A stretch of 64,000 nt of DNA from a bacterium 336/3 (lineage in GTDB: Bacteria > Bacteroidota > Bacteroidia > Cytophagales > Thermonemataceae): NCBI GenBank assembly GCA_001281695.1, contig LJIE01000001.1:1874586-1938585 (forward strand). The letters are read 5' to 3'. The stretch's first letter is position 1. Each line of letters starts with the position of its first letter. Of this stretch, positions 54,914 to 63,608 are shown piece after piece. The position numbers and the translations under genes were made by a program. Under the pieces are notes generated by a model, which was not told where the DNA came from, made no database searches, and was given only the letters and a program-made list of their open reading frames with translations.

Positions 54914-56002
54914 TTAAAGTTGAAGTTGATAAGCTATTTTTCTGGCAATACTCCTTACAAGCATTTCGTCTGTATCCAACAGAAATCGAATTTTCTTGCC
55001 ACTTGAAAGTTCAGCAACTATTTCATAGTTGCCTTTGTATTTACTCTCTTTAGAAAAAATTTTTACAATTTTATCGGAAGAGGGTATTGGTGCTGAGGTA
55101 TTGCCCAAAAAAGGCAAAGGTGTACTAATAGACTCTATTTTTGTAGTTGTAATCGTGACTTTTTGACGATTAATTGTTTGAACCAAAACAAAATATAAAA
55201 TCAAGGAAATAAAGGCTATCAAAAATACTCCCCAAAGAAATTTGTAGTTAAAACGTTTGTAACCAGAAGCTCCAATACCAATAAAAACAACCAAAAATAA
55301 AATGATAAAAACAGCCCATTCCCAAGAAAAATTTTTCGGTTTGAGAGTAATATAGATACCATCATTTCTTTTTTCAAAAACTACTCTATCCGAGAAAATT
55401 TCGTTGGTAGGGTTTGTATTAGGCTTTAGCCTACTCTTGATGCTATTCAATTTTTTATCAACTTGCTCTTTTGGAATATCAGGCAAAAGAGTATAACTGC
55501 CTGTTTCATTTTTTATTAGGATACTATAATAAGAATTTTTGATGCGTTTGTTTTGCTTTATATGATAATCAAGTTTGTAATTGATGTCATAAATAGTATT
55601 GAGCAAAATACTCTTGGAAGAAGCTAAAAAGGAAGGTGAATAATGAAGTGTAATTTTATCGTTTTCAACAATGGTAGTTTGTTTCAGGTACAGACTGGCA
55701 AAAATATTGACAGAAAAATACAATAGTCCTGATACACTTAAAGCTAAAAATATGTATTTTTTGAACAGAGATATAGATTTGTTCATGCCTACAATCCCAA
55801 CAATAATAGATAAAATAATAAAACCTGCTAAATATTTGACAAAAGATAAAATGTTGAAGTAAAAAAATGAAATGATGAGCTTATCTTCAGACTCTTGCCA
55901 TGCTTCGGGAGTGTCTAAAAAGATAAAACGATATAAAATGGTTGTAATTAGTGCCAACCAAATAAAAATGAGAAAACGAGAAACAATTTTCTCTATGAGC
56001 AT
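54914..56002 (-). CDS. membrane protein of unknown function (362 aa)
   Basis: Membrane helices are predicted near residues ~10-28, ~48-68, ~83-110, ~230-245 and ~255-275. A charged domain (residues ~110-220) lies between, and an IDGxx-less soluble tail follows, ending VRSIARKIAYQLQL. The central soluble region (IKNETGSYTLLPDIPKEQ) is beta-rich. No family is recognised. It starts 15 bp after the stop of the downstream-strand di-haem peroxidase gene, so cotranscription with that gene is plausible. Confidence 0.65.
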   Translation of the reverse strand: MLIEKIVSRFLIFIWLALITTILYRFIFLDTPEAWQESEDKLIISFFYFNILSFVKYLAGFIILSIIVGIVGMNKSISLFKKYIFLALSVSGLLYFSVNIFASLYLKQTTIVENDKITLHYSPSFLASSKSILLNTIYDINYKLDYHIKQNKRIKNSYYSILIKNETGSYTLLPDIPKEQVDKKLNSIKSRLKPNTNPTNEIFSDRVVFEKRNDGIYITLKPKNFSWEWAVFIILFLVVFIGIGASGYKRFNYKFLWGVFLIAFISLILYFVLVQTINRQKVTITTTKIESISTPLPFLGNTSAPIPSSDKIVKIFSKESKYKGNYEIVAELSSGKKIRFLLDTDEMLVRSIARKIAYQLQL

Positions 56003-56016
56003 AGTGTGTTATTTTT

Positions 56017-57069
56017 TTACTTTACTGTATTGTTAAACTCCGAAAAACGTTCATCTTTTAAGAACGTTTCATCTGTAAGAGTTTTCAAGAATGCAATAAT
56101 ATTGATTTTTTCTTCTTCTGTTAAGTCTATACCAAATGTACCATTAGGTTTTTTGAGTAGAGGGTCAAGATTAGGATTGTTCTTGACACCTGTTTGATAA
56201 TGATTCAAAACTTGTTCGAGTGTTGAAAATCTACCATCATGCATATAAGGTCTTGAAAACTCAATATTTCTAAGACTTGGAACTTTAAATTTGTACTTGT
56301 CTGTTGTTAAAAGGGTTATTTTTTCTCTGCCTACATCTTGACGAGCCGTAGGAGAAAGTCCATTATCTCTAAAACTCAAATCTGTAAACAAAACACCCTG
56401 ATGACAGGAAGAACATTTGTTTTCAAAAAGTTGTAAACCTTTCATTTCAGAATCTGAAAGAGTCGCTTTTCCTGCTAAATATTTATCGTATCGGCTGTTG
56501 TTAGAAACCATCATAAGCATAAACTGCGAAAGAGCCTTGAGAAATCTATCTGTAGTTATTTCTTCATCACCAAAAGCATCTTTGAACAGTTTGGGATAAG
56601 TAGCATGATTTCGGAGTTTTTCTAAAACATTGGAAAGCTTTTCGTCCATTTCCACAGGATTTTGCACAGGTTGTACAGAAAAGAAATCTAAATGATTTAC
56701 ACCACCATCCCAACCAAAAGTATTGTACCAAGCCAAATTCTGAAGAGCTGGAGCATTTCGTTGTCCAAGTTTATCATCAATCCCATGGCTTACATCATGC
56801 TCATGATGAGTAAAAGCAAAACTTTGTTGGTGGCATGTTCCACAGCTAATAGAGCCATCTCTTGAAAGAATTCCATCATAAAACAAGGCTTTTCCAAGCT
56901 TAAAACCTGCTGGAGTGGGAGAGTTATCAGCAATATTGTACTTGGTATCAGGAAAGTTTGTAGGCTTCTCAAATTTGATAGAAGCATAAATATCTGGTTT
57001 TTGTTCTTCTTTCTTTTTACAAGATGAGAAAATTAAGACAAAAGTAAGGATTGATGATAAGCATTTCAT
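56017..57069 (-). CDS. di-haem cytochrome c peroxidase (MauG-type) lipoprotein
   Basis: This 350-aa protein begins with a lipoprotein signal (MKCLSSILTFVLIFSSC). Two c-type haem motifs are present: CGTCHQQSF (residue ~79) and CSSCHQGVLF (residue ~215), each with later potential axial ligands. Conserved FYDGILSRDGSISC and RNIEFSRPYMHDGRF match the CCP/MauG family, which reduces peroxide or oxidises protein sites in the periplasm. A fully functional peroxidase is the default reading. Confidence 0.92.
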   Translation of the reverse strand: MKCLSSILTFVLIFSSCKKKEEQKPDIYASIKFEKPTNFPDTKYNIADNSPTPAGFKLGKALFYDGILSRDGSISCGTCHQQSFAFTHHEHDVSHGIDDKLGQRNAPALQNLAWYNTFGWDGGVNHLDFFSVQPVQNPVEMDEKLSNVLEKLRNHATYPKLFKDAFGDEEITTDRFLKALSQFMLMMVSNNSRYDKYLAGKATLSDSEMKGLQLFENKCSSCHQGVLFTDLSFRDNGLSPTARQDVGREKITLLTTDKYKFKVPSLRNIEFSRPYMHDGRFSTLEQVLNHYQTGVKNNPNLDPLLKKPNGTFGIDLTEEEKINIIAFLKTLTDETFLKDERFSEFNNTVK

Positions 57070-57200
57070 AGTTTGTAGTATTTTAAGTATTTCAGCAAAA
57101 AAGTTGCCACAATTAGCAAAAGAATTGTTTTTTAATCTGTAATTTTACAAAAAAATATTTAAGAACACAATTTTTAAAAATAGCTGATTTTTGTTGATTT

Positions 57201-58610
57201 ATGGTTTTTGCAAGTCTGGTTTTTTTGTGCTTTTTTCTTCCCCTCAATTTATTAATTTACTACGCTTCTAATAACAATACATACAGGAATATTGTTTTAA
57301 CAGCCTTCTCTTTGGTATTTTATGCTTGGGGTGAACCTATTTGGGTGGGTTTGCTTGTTTTTACTTGTTTTGTAGATTATCTCAATGGTTTATGGATTGA
57401 AAAGGCAAGAGGTACTCGGTGGGCTAAGGGAGGTGTCATTGTCTCAGTGATAGTCAATTTATCAGCACTGATAGGTTTTAAATACAGTGGTTTTATTTAC
57501 GAAAATATTAATGCTGTTTTTGGGACAAACTTCGATATTCCTAAAATAGCCTTGCCTGTTGGGATTTCGTTTTATGTATTTCAAACACTTTCGTACATTA
57601 TTGATGTGTATAGAGATGGCGTGAAGGCTCAACGTTCATTTACGAAGTTTTTGTTGTTTGTGAGTTTGTATCATCAACTTGTAGCAGGTCCCATTGTTCG
57701 TTATGTACACATAGCTCACGAGATAGACAATAGACGCTTCAATTGGATTGATATGAGTGCTGGTATTCATAGATTTTGTATTGGACTATTTAAAAAAGTA
57801 GCCATTGCCAACGTTGCAGGCGAATTTGTAAAAAAATACTTGGATGGGAATTTAGCAGATATTTCGGTAGGTGAGGGCTGGTTTGGGATTATTATGTTTT
57901 CTATTCAAATCTATTTCGATTTTTCGGGTTATTCGGATATGGCAATTGGTTTGGGTAGAATGTTTGGCTTTCATTATCACGAAAATTTCAACTATCCTTA
58001 TATTGCTAAGTCAGCTACGGAGTTTTGGCGTAGATGGCATATTTCGTTGGGTACGTTTTTTAGAGATTATGTATATATTCCGTTGGGTGGAAATAAGAAA
58101 AATGCTTATTTAAACTTGTTTATTGTTTGGGGACTTACAGGCATGTGGCATGGGGCAAGCTGGAATTTTATTCTGTGGGGTTTGTATTTTGGGGTTCTTA
58201 TTTTTATAGAAAAGATATTTTTACTCAAAATTATAGAGAAAATACCTGCATTTTTTGGACACATTTATCTGCTTTTTGCAGCCATCTTGGGTTGGGCTTT
58301 GTTTTATTTTACAGACTTAAATAAACTAATTCAGTTTTTCAAGCTATTATTTGGAGCTAGCAACGCTCCACTTTGGAACTATGAATTATCTTTTGTTTTG
58401 CAAGAAAATATGTTTTGGATACTTGTAGCGTTTATATTGTGTATGCCTGTGTATATGTGGGTAGGCAGATGGGTAGCAAGAGAAATGAAATATAGTCAAA
58501 AACTTTATCCTTGGGTACTTTCTATGGCATTTCAGTTTGTACTCTTAATACTTTCTATTGCGATGCTTGTGGGTAATACTTACAATCCGTTTATTTATTA
58601 TAGATTTTAA
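57201..58610 (+). CDS. MBOAT-family O-acyltransferase, AlgI-like
   Basis: This 469-aa polytopic protein contains the MBOAT signature WRRWHISLGTFFRDYVYIPL and the catalytic His in TGMWHGASWNF. It acetylates or acylates extracellular polysaccharide, acyl groups passing through the membrane. Partners such as AlgJ/AlgX-type proteins are missing here. The next gene starts 3 bp after its stop (alpha/beta hydrolase), implying an operon, and the hydrolase could act on the same chemistry. Confidence 0.92.
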   Translation: MVFASLVFLCFFLPLNLLIYYASNNNTYRNIVLTAFSLVFYAWGEPIWVGLLVFTCFVDYLNGLWIEKARGTRWAKGGVIVSVIVNLSALIGFKYSGFIYENINAVFGTNFDIPKIALPVGISFYVFQTLSYIIDVYRDGVKAQRSFTKFLLFVSLYHQLVAGPIVRYVHIAHEIDNRRFNWIDMSAGIHRFCIGLFKKVAIANVAGEFVKKYLDGNLADISVGEGWFGIIMFSIQIYFDFSGYSDMAIGLGRMFGFHYHENFNYPYIAKSATEFWRRWHISLGTFFRDYVYIPLGGNKKNAYLNLFIVWGLTGMWHGASWNFILWGLYFGVLIFIEKIFLLKIIEKIPAFFGHIYLLFAAILGWALFYFTDLNKLIQFFKLLFGASNAPLWNYELSFVLQENMFWILVAFILCMPVYMWVGRWVAREMKYSQKLYPWVLSMAFQFVLLILSIAMLVGNTYNPFIYYRF

Positions 58611-58613
58611 GCT

Positions 58614-59453
58614 ATGCAAATACTCTCAATACCTGCAACAGACGGCTATTTATTGGCTTCTACACTTTTTGAAACGAAAGAAGCTGTTCAAGGTATTGTG
58701 TGTATCAATTCGGCAGGAGGTGTAAACCAAAAGTTTTACCATAAATATGCCACTTATTTAGCTGAAAATGGATTTACTGCTCTTACTTGGGATGTAAGAG
58801 GTATTGCTGGTTCTCGTCCTAAAAAATTAAGAGGCTTTCAAGCTGATTTTGAAGATTGGGCAGAAAAAGATTTTAAAGGTATTTTGAATTGGTTATCAGA
58901 AAAATACGAGCAAAAAATACATGTCATAGGGCATAGTATAGGAGGAGCTTATGCAGGCATGATGGAAGAACACGAAAATATCGCTTCTCTCATGACAGTA
59001 GCCACACAAGGAGCCTATTATAAAGATTGGGACAAATCTATCAGAAGAAAGCTATATTTTCAATGGCATATCTTGATGCCTCTGATTACTAAAATTTGGG
59101 GATATTTCCCTGGGAAGAAATTGGGAATGTTGGAAGATATACCTGCTGGAGTGATACAAGATTGGCACAACAGAAGAAAATACCCAAATCTAGTTGACCA
59201 GCACAAAGCCAAAGGTAAAAAGTGGGGATATCATTTGCTCAAAGTGCCTATTAAAATGATAGGGATATCAGATGACCCAATTGGAACGCCTCAAGGCATA
59301 GAACGTTTTGCAAATTTATTTGAGAATCCAAAAGTTCAAATTATTAATCCAAAAGATGTACAAACAGATAAAATTGGGCATTTTGATTTTTTCAGAAGTA
59401 GATTTAAACCAACACTTTGGAATATGACATTAGAATGGTTCAAAAATATATAA
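58614..59453 (+). CDS. alpha/beta hydrolase
   Basis: This 279-aa protein has a nucleophile elbow VIGHSIGGAYAG (Ser in GHSIGG) and an oxyanion-type region GGVNQKFYHKYA near the N-terminus. A late acidic (SDDPIGTP) and a His region (KIGHFDFF) complete the expected triad. It is related to the YheT/serine hydrolase group that includes lipases and peptidases. It is cotranscribed with the MBOAT acyltransferase upstream. Confidence 0.85.
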   Translation: MQILSIPATDGYLLASTLFETKEAVQGIVCINSAGGVNQKFYHKYATYLAENGFTALTWDVRGIAGSRPKKLRGFQADFEDWAEKDFKGILNWLSEKYEQKIHVIGHSIGGAYAGMMEEHENIASLMTVATQGAYYKDWDKSIRRKLYFQWHILMPLITKIWGYFPGKKLGMLEDIPAGVIQDWHNRRKYPNLVDQHKAKGKKWGYHLLKVPIKMIGISDDPIGTPQGIERFANLFENPKVQIINPKDVQTDKIGHFDFFRSRFKPTLWNMTLEWFKNI

Positions 59454-59455
59454 AA

Positions 59456-59481
59456 AAAGAGTAGCTTTTAGGCTACTCTTT
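59456..59481. terminator. bidirectional terminator
   Basis: AAAGAGTAGC/GCTACTCTTT with loop TTTTAG between convergent genes; it overlaps the stop codon of the minus-strand gene. Confidence 0.7.
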
Positions 59482-59962
59482 AAAAATCTCTTTTTCCTGT
59501 AAAATTCTCGAATTTTCTGACTAGAATGCTGTTTTCTATATATCTCAAGGCTTTATATTTGCCTTTAGGAATCAGAACAACTAATGGAGTAGCATTTTTC
59601 CAAACCAACCCTTCATCTGTTTTTTGAGAAACATACTCAAATGATAACTCTCCCTCATCTAACTCTACTCTTTTCGCCTGCATTGCCCAAGCATGATTAC
59701 CATACTTGATAATACCTACTGCAATATACTTATTCCAATCTATATTAGTCACTTCTTTTACATAATGCCCAGGATAAGGTTTAAAGAAGTTTCTCCATTC
59801 TTTTTCATTGTGTATTATAAGAAATATATCACTTTTTTCAGATTCTTCTCCTATGAAATGATAACCTTTAACATGATGGTAATTGATATCTCCTTGTGGC
59901 TTTACAGTAAAAGCAAGAAATAGCAATGATAATAATAAAATTGTTTTAAAATGTGTTCTCAT
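59480..59962 (-). CDS. exported protein of unknown function (PrcB-like domain suspected)
   Basis: This 160-aa protein has a signal peptide (MRTHFKTILLLSLLFLAFTV). The remainder includes VTNIDWNKYIAVGIIKYGNH and a late PLVVLIPKGKYKALRYIE, which loosely resembles the PrcB C-terminal domain that partners with proteases. The similarity is slight, and no protease gene is adjacent. A two-element promoter precedes it. No other assignment can be made. Confidence 0.55.
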   Translation of the reverse strand: MRTHFKTILLLSLLFLAFTVKPQGDINYHHVKGYHFIGEESEKSDIFLIIHNEKEWRNFFKPYPGHYVKEVTNIDWNKYIAVGIIKYGNHAWAMQAKRVELDEGELSFEYVSQKTDEGLVWKNATPLVVLIPKGKYKALRYIENSILVRKFENFTGKRDF

Positions 59963-59985
59963 CTTATGATAGCAAAACTATAATA

Positions 59986-60015
59986 CAAAAGTACTACAAA
60001 ATAGTACAATATCAA
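59986..60015 (-). promoter_or_regulatory. promoter for the minus-strand exported protein gene
   Basis: On the minus strand TTG (60013-60015) and TACTTTTG (59986-59993) are separated by 19 nt. The expected start near 59979 lies 17 nt before the ATG. Confidence 0.6.
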
Positions 60016-60301
60016 AATAATTAATGTTTTTTTTGAAAAAAAGTTACTAACAATAATACGATAAAAATAATAACAAGGTTTCAATTTTTTTCTAAAAAGT
60101 ATGTTTGCAGAATAAATTTTGTTAAAAAATGGTGAAAATATTACATGCTTTTTAGAGAAAATTATGAAAAAATATAATTCTGGTTTATAGATTTGATTTG
60201 AAATTAAATATATGCAATTGATATAAATTTAGAATATTATTTTAGATGAAATAGATTTTACAATCGGTGAAATATTTGAATTAAACGTTGAAATTTTGGG
60301 C

Positions 60302-60358
60302 AAAAAAAAAGACCTGCCACAAATTGCGACAGGTCTTTTATCCTTCAACCAGCTATGA
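60302..60358 (-). ncRNA. predicted ~55-nt small RNA
   Basis: A full promoter (60365-60395, minus strand) directs transcription into a strong hairpin: AAAAGACCTG and its complement (60307-60316, 60331-60340), then nine T. The RNA would be about 55 nt and contains no convincing ORF. The nearest downstream minus-strand gene is ~340 bp away, so it is unlikely to be a leader of that gene. I cannot assign a target or a known family. Confidence 0.5.
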
Positions 60359-60364
60359 TTAAAT

Positions 60365-60395
60365 CAAAAGTAATACAATATTATGAATATTCCAA
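60365..60395 (-). promoter_or_regulatory. promoter for predicted small RNA
   Basis: TTG (60393-60395) and TACTTTTG (60365-60372), 20 nt apart on the minus strand. This promoter has the same -7 box as the neighbouring one at 59986. Confidence 0.55.
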
Positions 60396-60566
60396 TATTA
60401 TTATGTATTTTTTTTATTTTTAACAATAAAATGAGATAAATAAGAGTTCTTAAACTTAAGTAAAAACTTGTTATTCAGTATTCAATAGAACTGGGTAGAA
60501 AAAAATATTATGCTTTAGAATCAAGAAAACTTATTTTGCAAGTCTATCTTTTTAATCAGTAATAAA

Positions 60567-61157
60567 ATGATTGATTTTACAAACTTGAAAAGCCATATTT
60601 GCAAACGTGTTGAACTCTCAGAAGAGGAATTAAATCTCTTTTGCTCTTTCTTTAAATTGTCGAAAATCAAGAAAAGACAATTTATTATTCAACCTGAATT
60701 TGTAGCAAAATATCGAAATTATATTGTTCAAGGAGCTTTTCGGGCATATGTAGTAGCAGATGAGGGGCAAGACCATACCATACAATTTGCTATTGAAGAT
60801 TGGTGGATTTCAGATTATAATAGCTACATTTATCAACAACCTGCAACTATGTTTGTTATAGCATTGGAAGATAGCTTAATTTTACAAATTTCTTATGAAG
60901 ATGAACAGAAGTTAAAGTCTCTTAATCACAAATTTGAAACCTTTTTTAGAATTATAGCAGAACGTTCTACAGCATTTATGCAAAAACGAATTATTATGAA
61001 TCTGACTAAAACAGCTGAAGAACGTTTCAATGAATTTGAAGAAAAATACCCTTTAGTAGCTCAAAGAGTGCCTCAGTATGCGTTGGCTTCATTTCTAGGC
61101 ATGACAACAGAATATCTATCCAAACTCAGAAATAAAAGAATTACCAAAAAAAGTTGA
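60567..61157 (+). CDS. Crp/Fnr-family transcriptional regulator (copy B)
   Basis: This 196-aa protein has the Crp jelly-roll core (IKKRQFIIQPEFVAKY, IQFAIEDWWISDYNSY) and a C-terminal helix-turn-helix (ALASFLGMTTEYLSKLRNK). As in copy A, the canonical cAMP-contact pattern is not apparent, so another ligand or none may be used. It stands immediately upstream of an AhpD-like gene (129 bp), which it probably controls. Confidence 0.88.
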   Translation: MIDFTNLKSHICKRVELSEEELNLFCSFFKLSKIKKRQFIIQPEFVAKYRNYIVQGAFRAYVVADEGQDHTIQFAIEDWWISDYNSYIYQQPATMFVIALEDSLILQISYEDEQKLKSLNHKFETFFRIIAERSTAFMQKRIIMNLTKTAEERFNEFEEKYPLVAQRVPQYALASFLGMTTEYLSKLRNKRITKKS

Positions 61158-61285
61158 ACTAGTTCAACTTTTTTTATTGAATTAGTTTACCCTTATTTCC
61201 TAATCTACTTCATTTTTATTGGGGCAAGTTTGATGCAATTTTGTAATGTCAATCAAGATAAATTAAACCCTTAAAAATAAAAGTC

Positions 61286-61831
61286 ATGGAAACATTATCT
61301 CAAGCATTCTCAGTTCCCACCAGAGCAGAAGTTTCAGTAAACAACCAAGCAATTTTTGATAATCTTCAAAAAGGTTTAGGATTCGTTCCGAATCTGTATG
61401 CTTATTATGCCAAAAACGAAACAGCTTTAGCAGATTATCTAACACTTCAAAATAGAAAAAGTACTTTGAGACCTAAAGAAAGAGAGATAATCAATTTAGT
61501 TACTAGTCAAATCAATGGTTGCAGATACTGCCAGTCAGCTCATACAGTTTTAGGTAAAATGCATGGTTTTACTGAAGAACAAATTCTCGAAATCAGAAAA
61601 GGAACAGCCTCCTTTGATAGTAAACTTGATGCTTTGGCTCAATTTACAGCCAGTATGGTAGAAAACAGAGGTAAAGTTAGCCAAACAGCAAAAAATACAT
61701 TTTTCGAGGCAGGCTATACAGAAGCCAATATGATAGATGTAATCATTGTGGTAGGAGATAAAATCATTAGCAACTATATTCACAATATCACTCAATTAGA
61801 AATAGATTTCCCTGTAGCTGAAGAGCTTTAA
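61286..61831 (+). CDS. AhpD-like carboxymuconolactone decarboxylase family protein (copy 2)
   Basis: This 181-aa paralogue of the gene at 37286 has the same CRYCQSAH redox centre (CxxC and His) and matching flanks (IFDNLQKGLGFVPNLYA, HGFTEEQILEIRKG). Copies 1 and 2 share nearly all core positions and even the MVPN/FVPN segment. It heads a likely two-gene unit with a DUF417 protein 38 bp downstream. A role in peroxide or reactive chlorine/electrophile removal is the family expectation. Confidence 0.86.
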   Translation: METLSQAFSVPTRAEVSVNNQAIFDNLQKGLGFVPNLYAYYAKNETALADYLTLQNRKSTLRPKEREIINLVTSQINGCRYCQSAHTVLGKMHGFTEEQILEIRKGTASFDSKLDALAQFTASMVENRGKVSQTAKNTFFEAGYTEANMIDVIIVVGDKIISNYIHNITQLEIDFPVAEEL

Positions 61832-61869
61832 CAATCATTATAATATTTCACCATAAAAAACGTAAAATC

Positions 61870-62343
61870 ATGAAAAAATTAGATAAAATAGGCTTTTATA
61901 CAGCCTTGTATGGAGTAGTCATTGTTTTGGTATGGATTGGAGCTTTTAAATTCACGCCTACAGAAGCCAAAGCTATTAAACCATTAGTTATGAGTAGCCC
62001 TCTGATGAGTTGGATGTATAATGTTCTTTCGGAAATGGGCGTAAGCAAACTGATAGGTATTACAGAAATAGGAACAGGGATTTTATTAGGATCATATACT
62101 TGGTTTAAAAAGGCTAGTTTTGTAGGGGGGATATTGACTTCTATAACATTTTTAGTCACCCTTTCTTTTATTTTTACAACGCCTAACCTAATAACACAAA
62201 TAGATGGGTTTTGGGTAGTAGATGCTTTTATTTTAAAAGATATAATGGGTTTGGGAATAGGTTTATGGATAACTGCTAAATCGTGGGAAACTATACAAAC
62301 TAAATCATCGGAGTACCCTTTTATAAGCAAGCTAGTAGCATAA
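61870..62343 (+). CDS. DUF417 (YkgB/RclC-like) membrane protein
   Basis: This 157-aa membrane protein with four helices fits the DUF417 family: WIGAFKFTPTEAKAIKPLV, then SPLMSWMYN and a later GFWVVDAFILKDIMGLG. In E. coli the family member RclC belongs to the reactive-chlorine resistance operon. Cotranscription with an AhpD-like gene supports an oxidative or electrophile stress function. A strong terminator follows. Confidence 0.88.
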   Translation: MKKLDKIGFYTALYGVVIVLVWIGAFKFTPTEAKAIKPLVMSSPLMSWMYNVLSEMGVSKLIGITEIGTGILLGSYTWFKKASFVGGILTSITFLVTLSFIFTTPNLITQIDGFWVVDAFILKDIMGLGIGLWITAKSWETIQTKSSEYPFISKLVA

Positions 62344-62370
62344 AAAAAGCCCATTTAAAATGGGCTTTTT
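62342..62370. terminator. bidirectional terminator
   Basis: AAAAAGCCCATTT/AAATGGGCTTTTT stem between convergent genes; T5 on the plus strand, A7 on the other side. Confidence 0.8.
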
Positions 62371-62373
62371 ACT

Positions 62374-63474
62374 TTATACATTAAATCTAAAGTGCATAAT
62401 ATCACCATCTTCTACTACATAATCTTTGCCCTGCATAGCCATTTTACCAACCTCTTTACAGGCTGTTTCAGATTTGTAAGTGAGATAATCAGTTAGTTTT
62501 ATTACTTCAGCCTTGATGAAACCTCTCTCAAAATCGGAGTGAATGACTCCAGCAGCTTGTGGAGCCTTCCAACCTCTTTCTATAGTCCAAGCTCTTACTT
62601 CTTTTTCACCTGCTGTAAAATAGGTAATCAAATTTAATAACGAATAAGCACCTCTAATCAATAAATCTAAACCTGATTCATGTAAGCCATACTCTTGTAA
62701 AAACATTTTTCTCTCATCTTTATCACTAATTTCAGCAATTTGAGATTCCAAAGCTGCACAAATACGAATAATGCCAGCGTTTTCTGCTTTTACAGCTTCT
62801 CTTAAAGCAATTACATGTTGGTTATCTTCATGGAGATTCGTTTCATCTACATTGGCAATATAAAGCATGGGCTTCATAGTAAGTAAAAACAAGTCAGCTA
62901 CAGCCTCTTTATCATCTTCTGTTGCATCTGGAAGGGTACGAGCATTTTTACCCTGCTCCAAATGAGCTTTATAACGTTGTAAAGCGTCTAACTCTACCTT
63001 AGCTTTGGCATCACCAGCTTTGGCGGTTCTTTCTACTTTACTGATTTTTTTCTCTACTGAATCCAAATCTTTAAACTGTAATTCCATTTCAATGACCTCT
63101 TTATCCGAAACAGGATTAACAGGACCAATAGAACGCACCACATTTGGGTCATCAAAACAACGTACTACATGGATAATAGCATCTACATCACGAATATTGG
63201 AAAGAAAAGCATTCCCTCTTCCTCCTCCTTTACTTGCTCCTTTAACAAGTCCTGCAATATCTACAAATTCAACAGTTGTATGAACAATGCGTTGAGGATT
63301 TATAATATCAGAAATTGCATACAAGCGAGGATCTGGTACATCTACGATACCTATATTAGGGTCTATGGTTGCAAATTCATAATTAGCAGCCACATTTTGG
63401 ATGCTGGTAAGGGCAGAGAATAAAGTAGATTTACCTACATTGGGCAAACCTACAATTCCACATCTTAATGACAT
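62374..63474 (-). CDS. ychF: redox-regulated ATPase YchF (OBG-family)
   Basis: This 366-aa Obg-type P-loop protein carries GLPNVGKSTLF (residues ~8-18), FATIDPNIGIVDVPDPRL, and DIAGLVKGASKGGGRGNAF. The NxxE-type base-recognition motif is NVDE, giving ATP rather than GTP specificity. The C-terminal TGS domain is GEKEVRAWTI, ending VEDGDIMHFRFNV. It acts in translation quality control and oxidative stress response and is present in nearly all bacteria. A candidate -7 box (CAAAGATA, 63506-63513) lies upstream. Confidence 0.97.
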   Translation of the reverse strand: MSLRCGIVGLPNVGKSTLFSALTSIQNVAANYEFATIDPNIGIVDVPDPRLYAISDIINPQRIVHTTVEFVDIAGLVKGASKGGGRGNAFLSNIRDVDAIIHVVRCFDDPNVVRSIGPVNPVSDKEVIEMELQFKDLDSVEKKISKVERTAKAGDAKAKVELDALQRYKAHLEQGKNARTLPDATEDDKEAVADLFLLTMKPMLYIANVDETNLHEDNQHVIALREAVKAENAGIIRICAALESQIAEISDKDERKMFLQEYGLHESGLDLLIRGAYSLLNLITYFTAGEKEVRAWTIERGWKAPQAAGVIHSDFERGFIKAEVIKLTDYLTYKSETACKEVGKMAMQGKDYVVEDGDIMHFRFNV

Positions 63475-63608
63475 AGGATTTTGAAGTTTTTTAGAAATTT
63501 TTTCGCAAAGATATATATTTTGGTAGTTAAAAAAAACTCAAATACAATCTTGTTTGTTAAATCAAAACAAATATATTGGATTAAGCGTTATTGAAATAAA
63601 AAAAGGTT

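Larger units (their letters stand above)
59963..60566. other. 604-bp intergenic region
   Basis: It holds two minus-strand promoters and a small RNA candidate (annotated separately). The rest is AT-rich with long T-runs and no convincing ORF; the open frame 60233-60352 on the plus strand lacks a start codon. The control region of the downstream Crp-like gene is expected at its right end (TTATTTTG, 60531-60538, is a near-match to the -7 box). Confidence 0.6.

Noticed and set aside
60233-60352. Open plus-strand frame ending NQL before a TGA, in the 604-bp gap
   Set aside because: No ATG, GTG or TTG in a suitable position and its sequence includes the small RNA hairpin.
61896-62354. 152-aa minus-strand ORF opposite the DUF417 gene
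   Set aside because: DUF417 is recognised on the plus strand; the antisense frame is a shadow.
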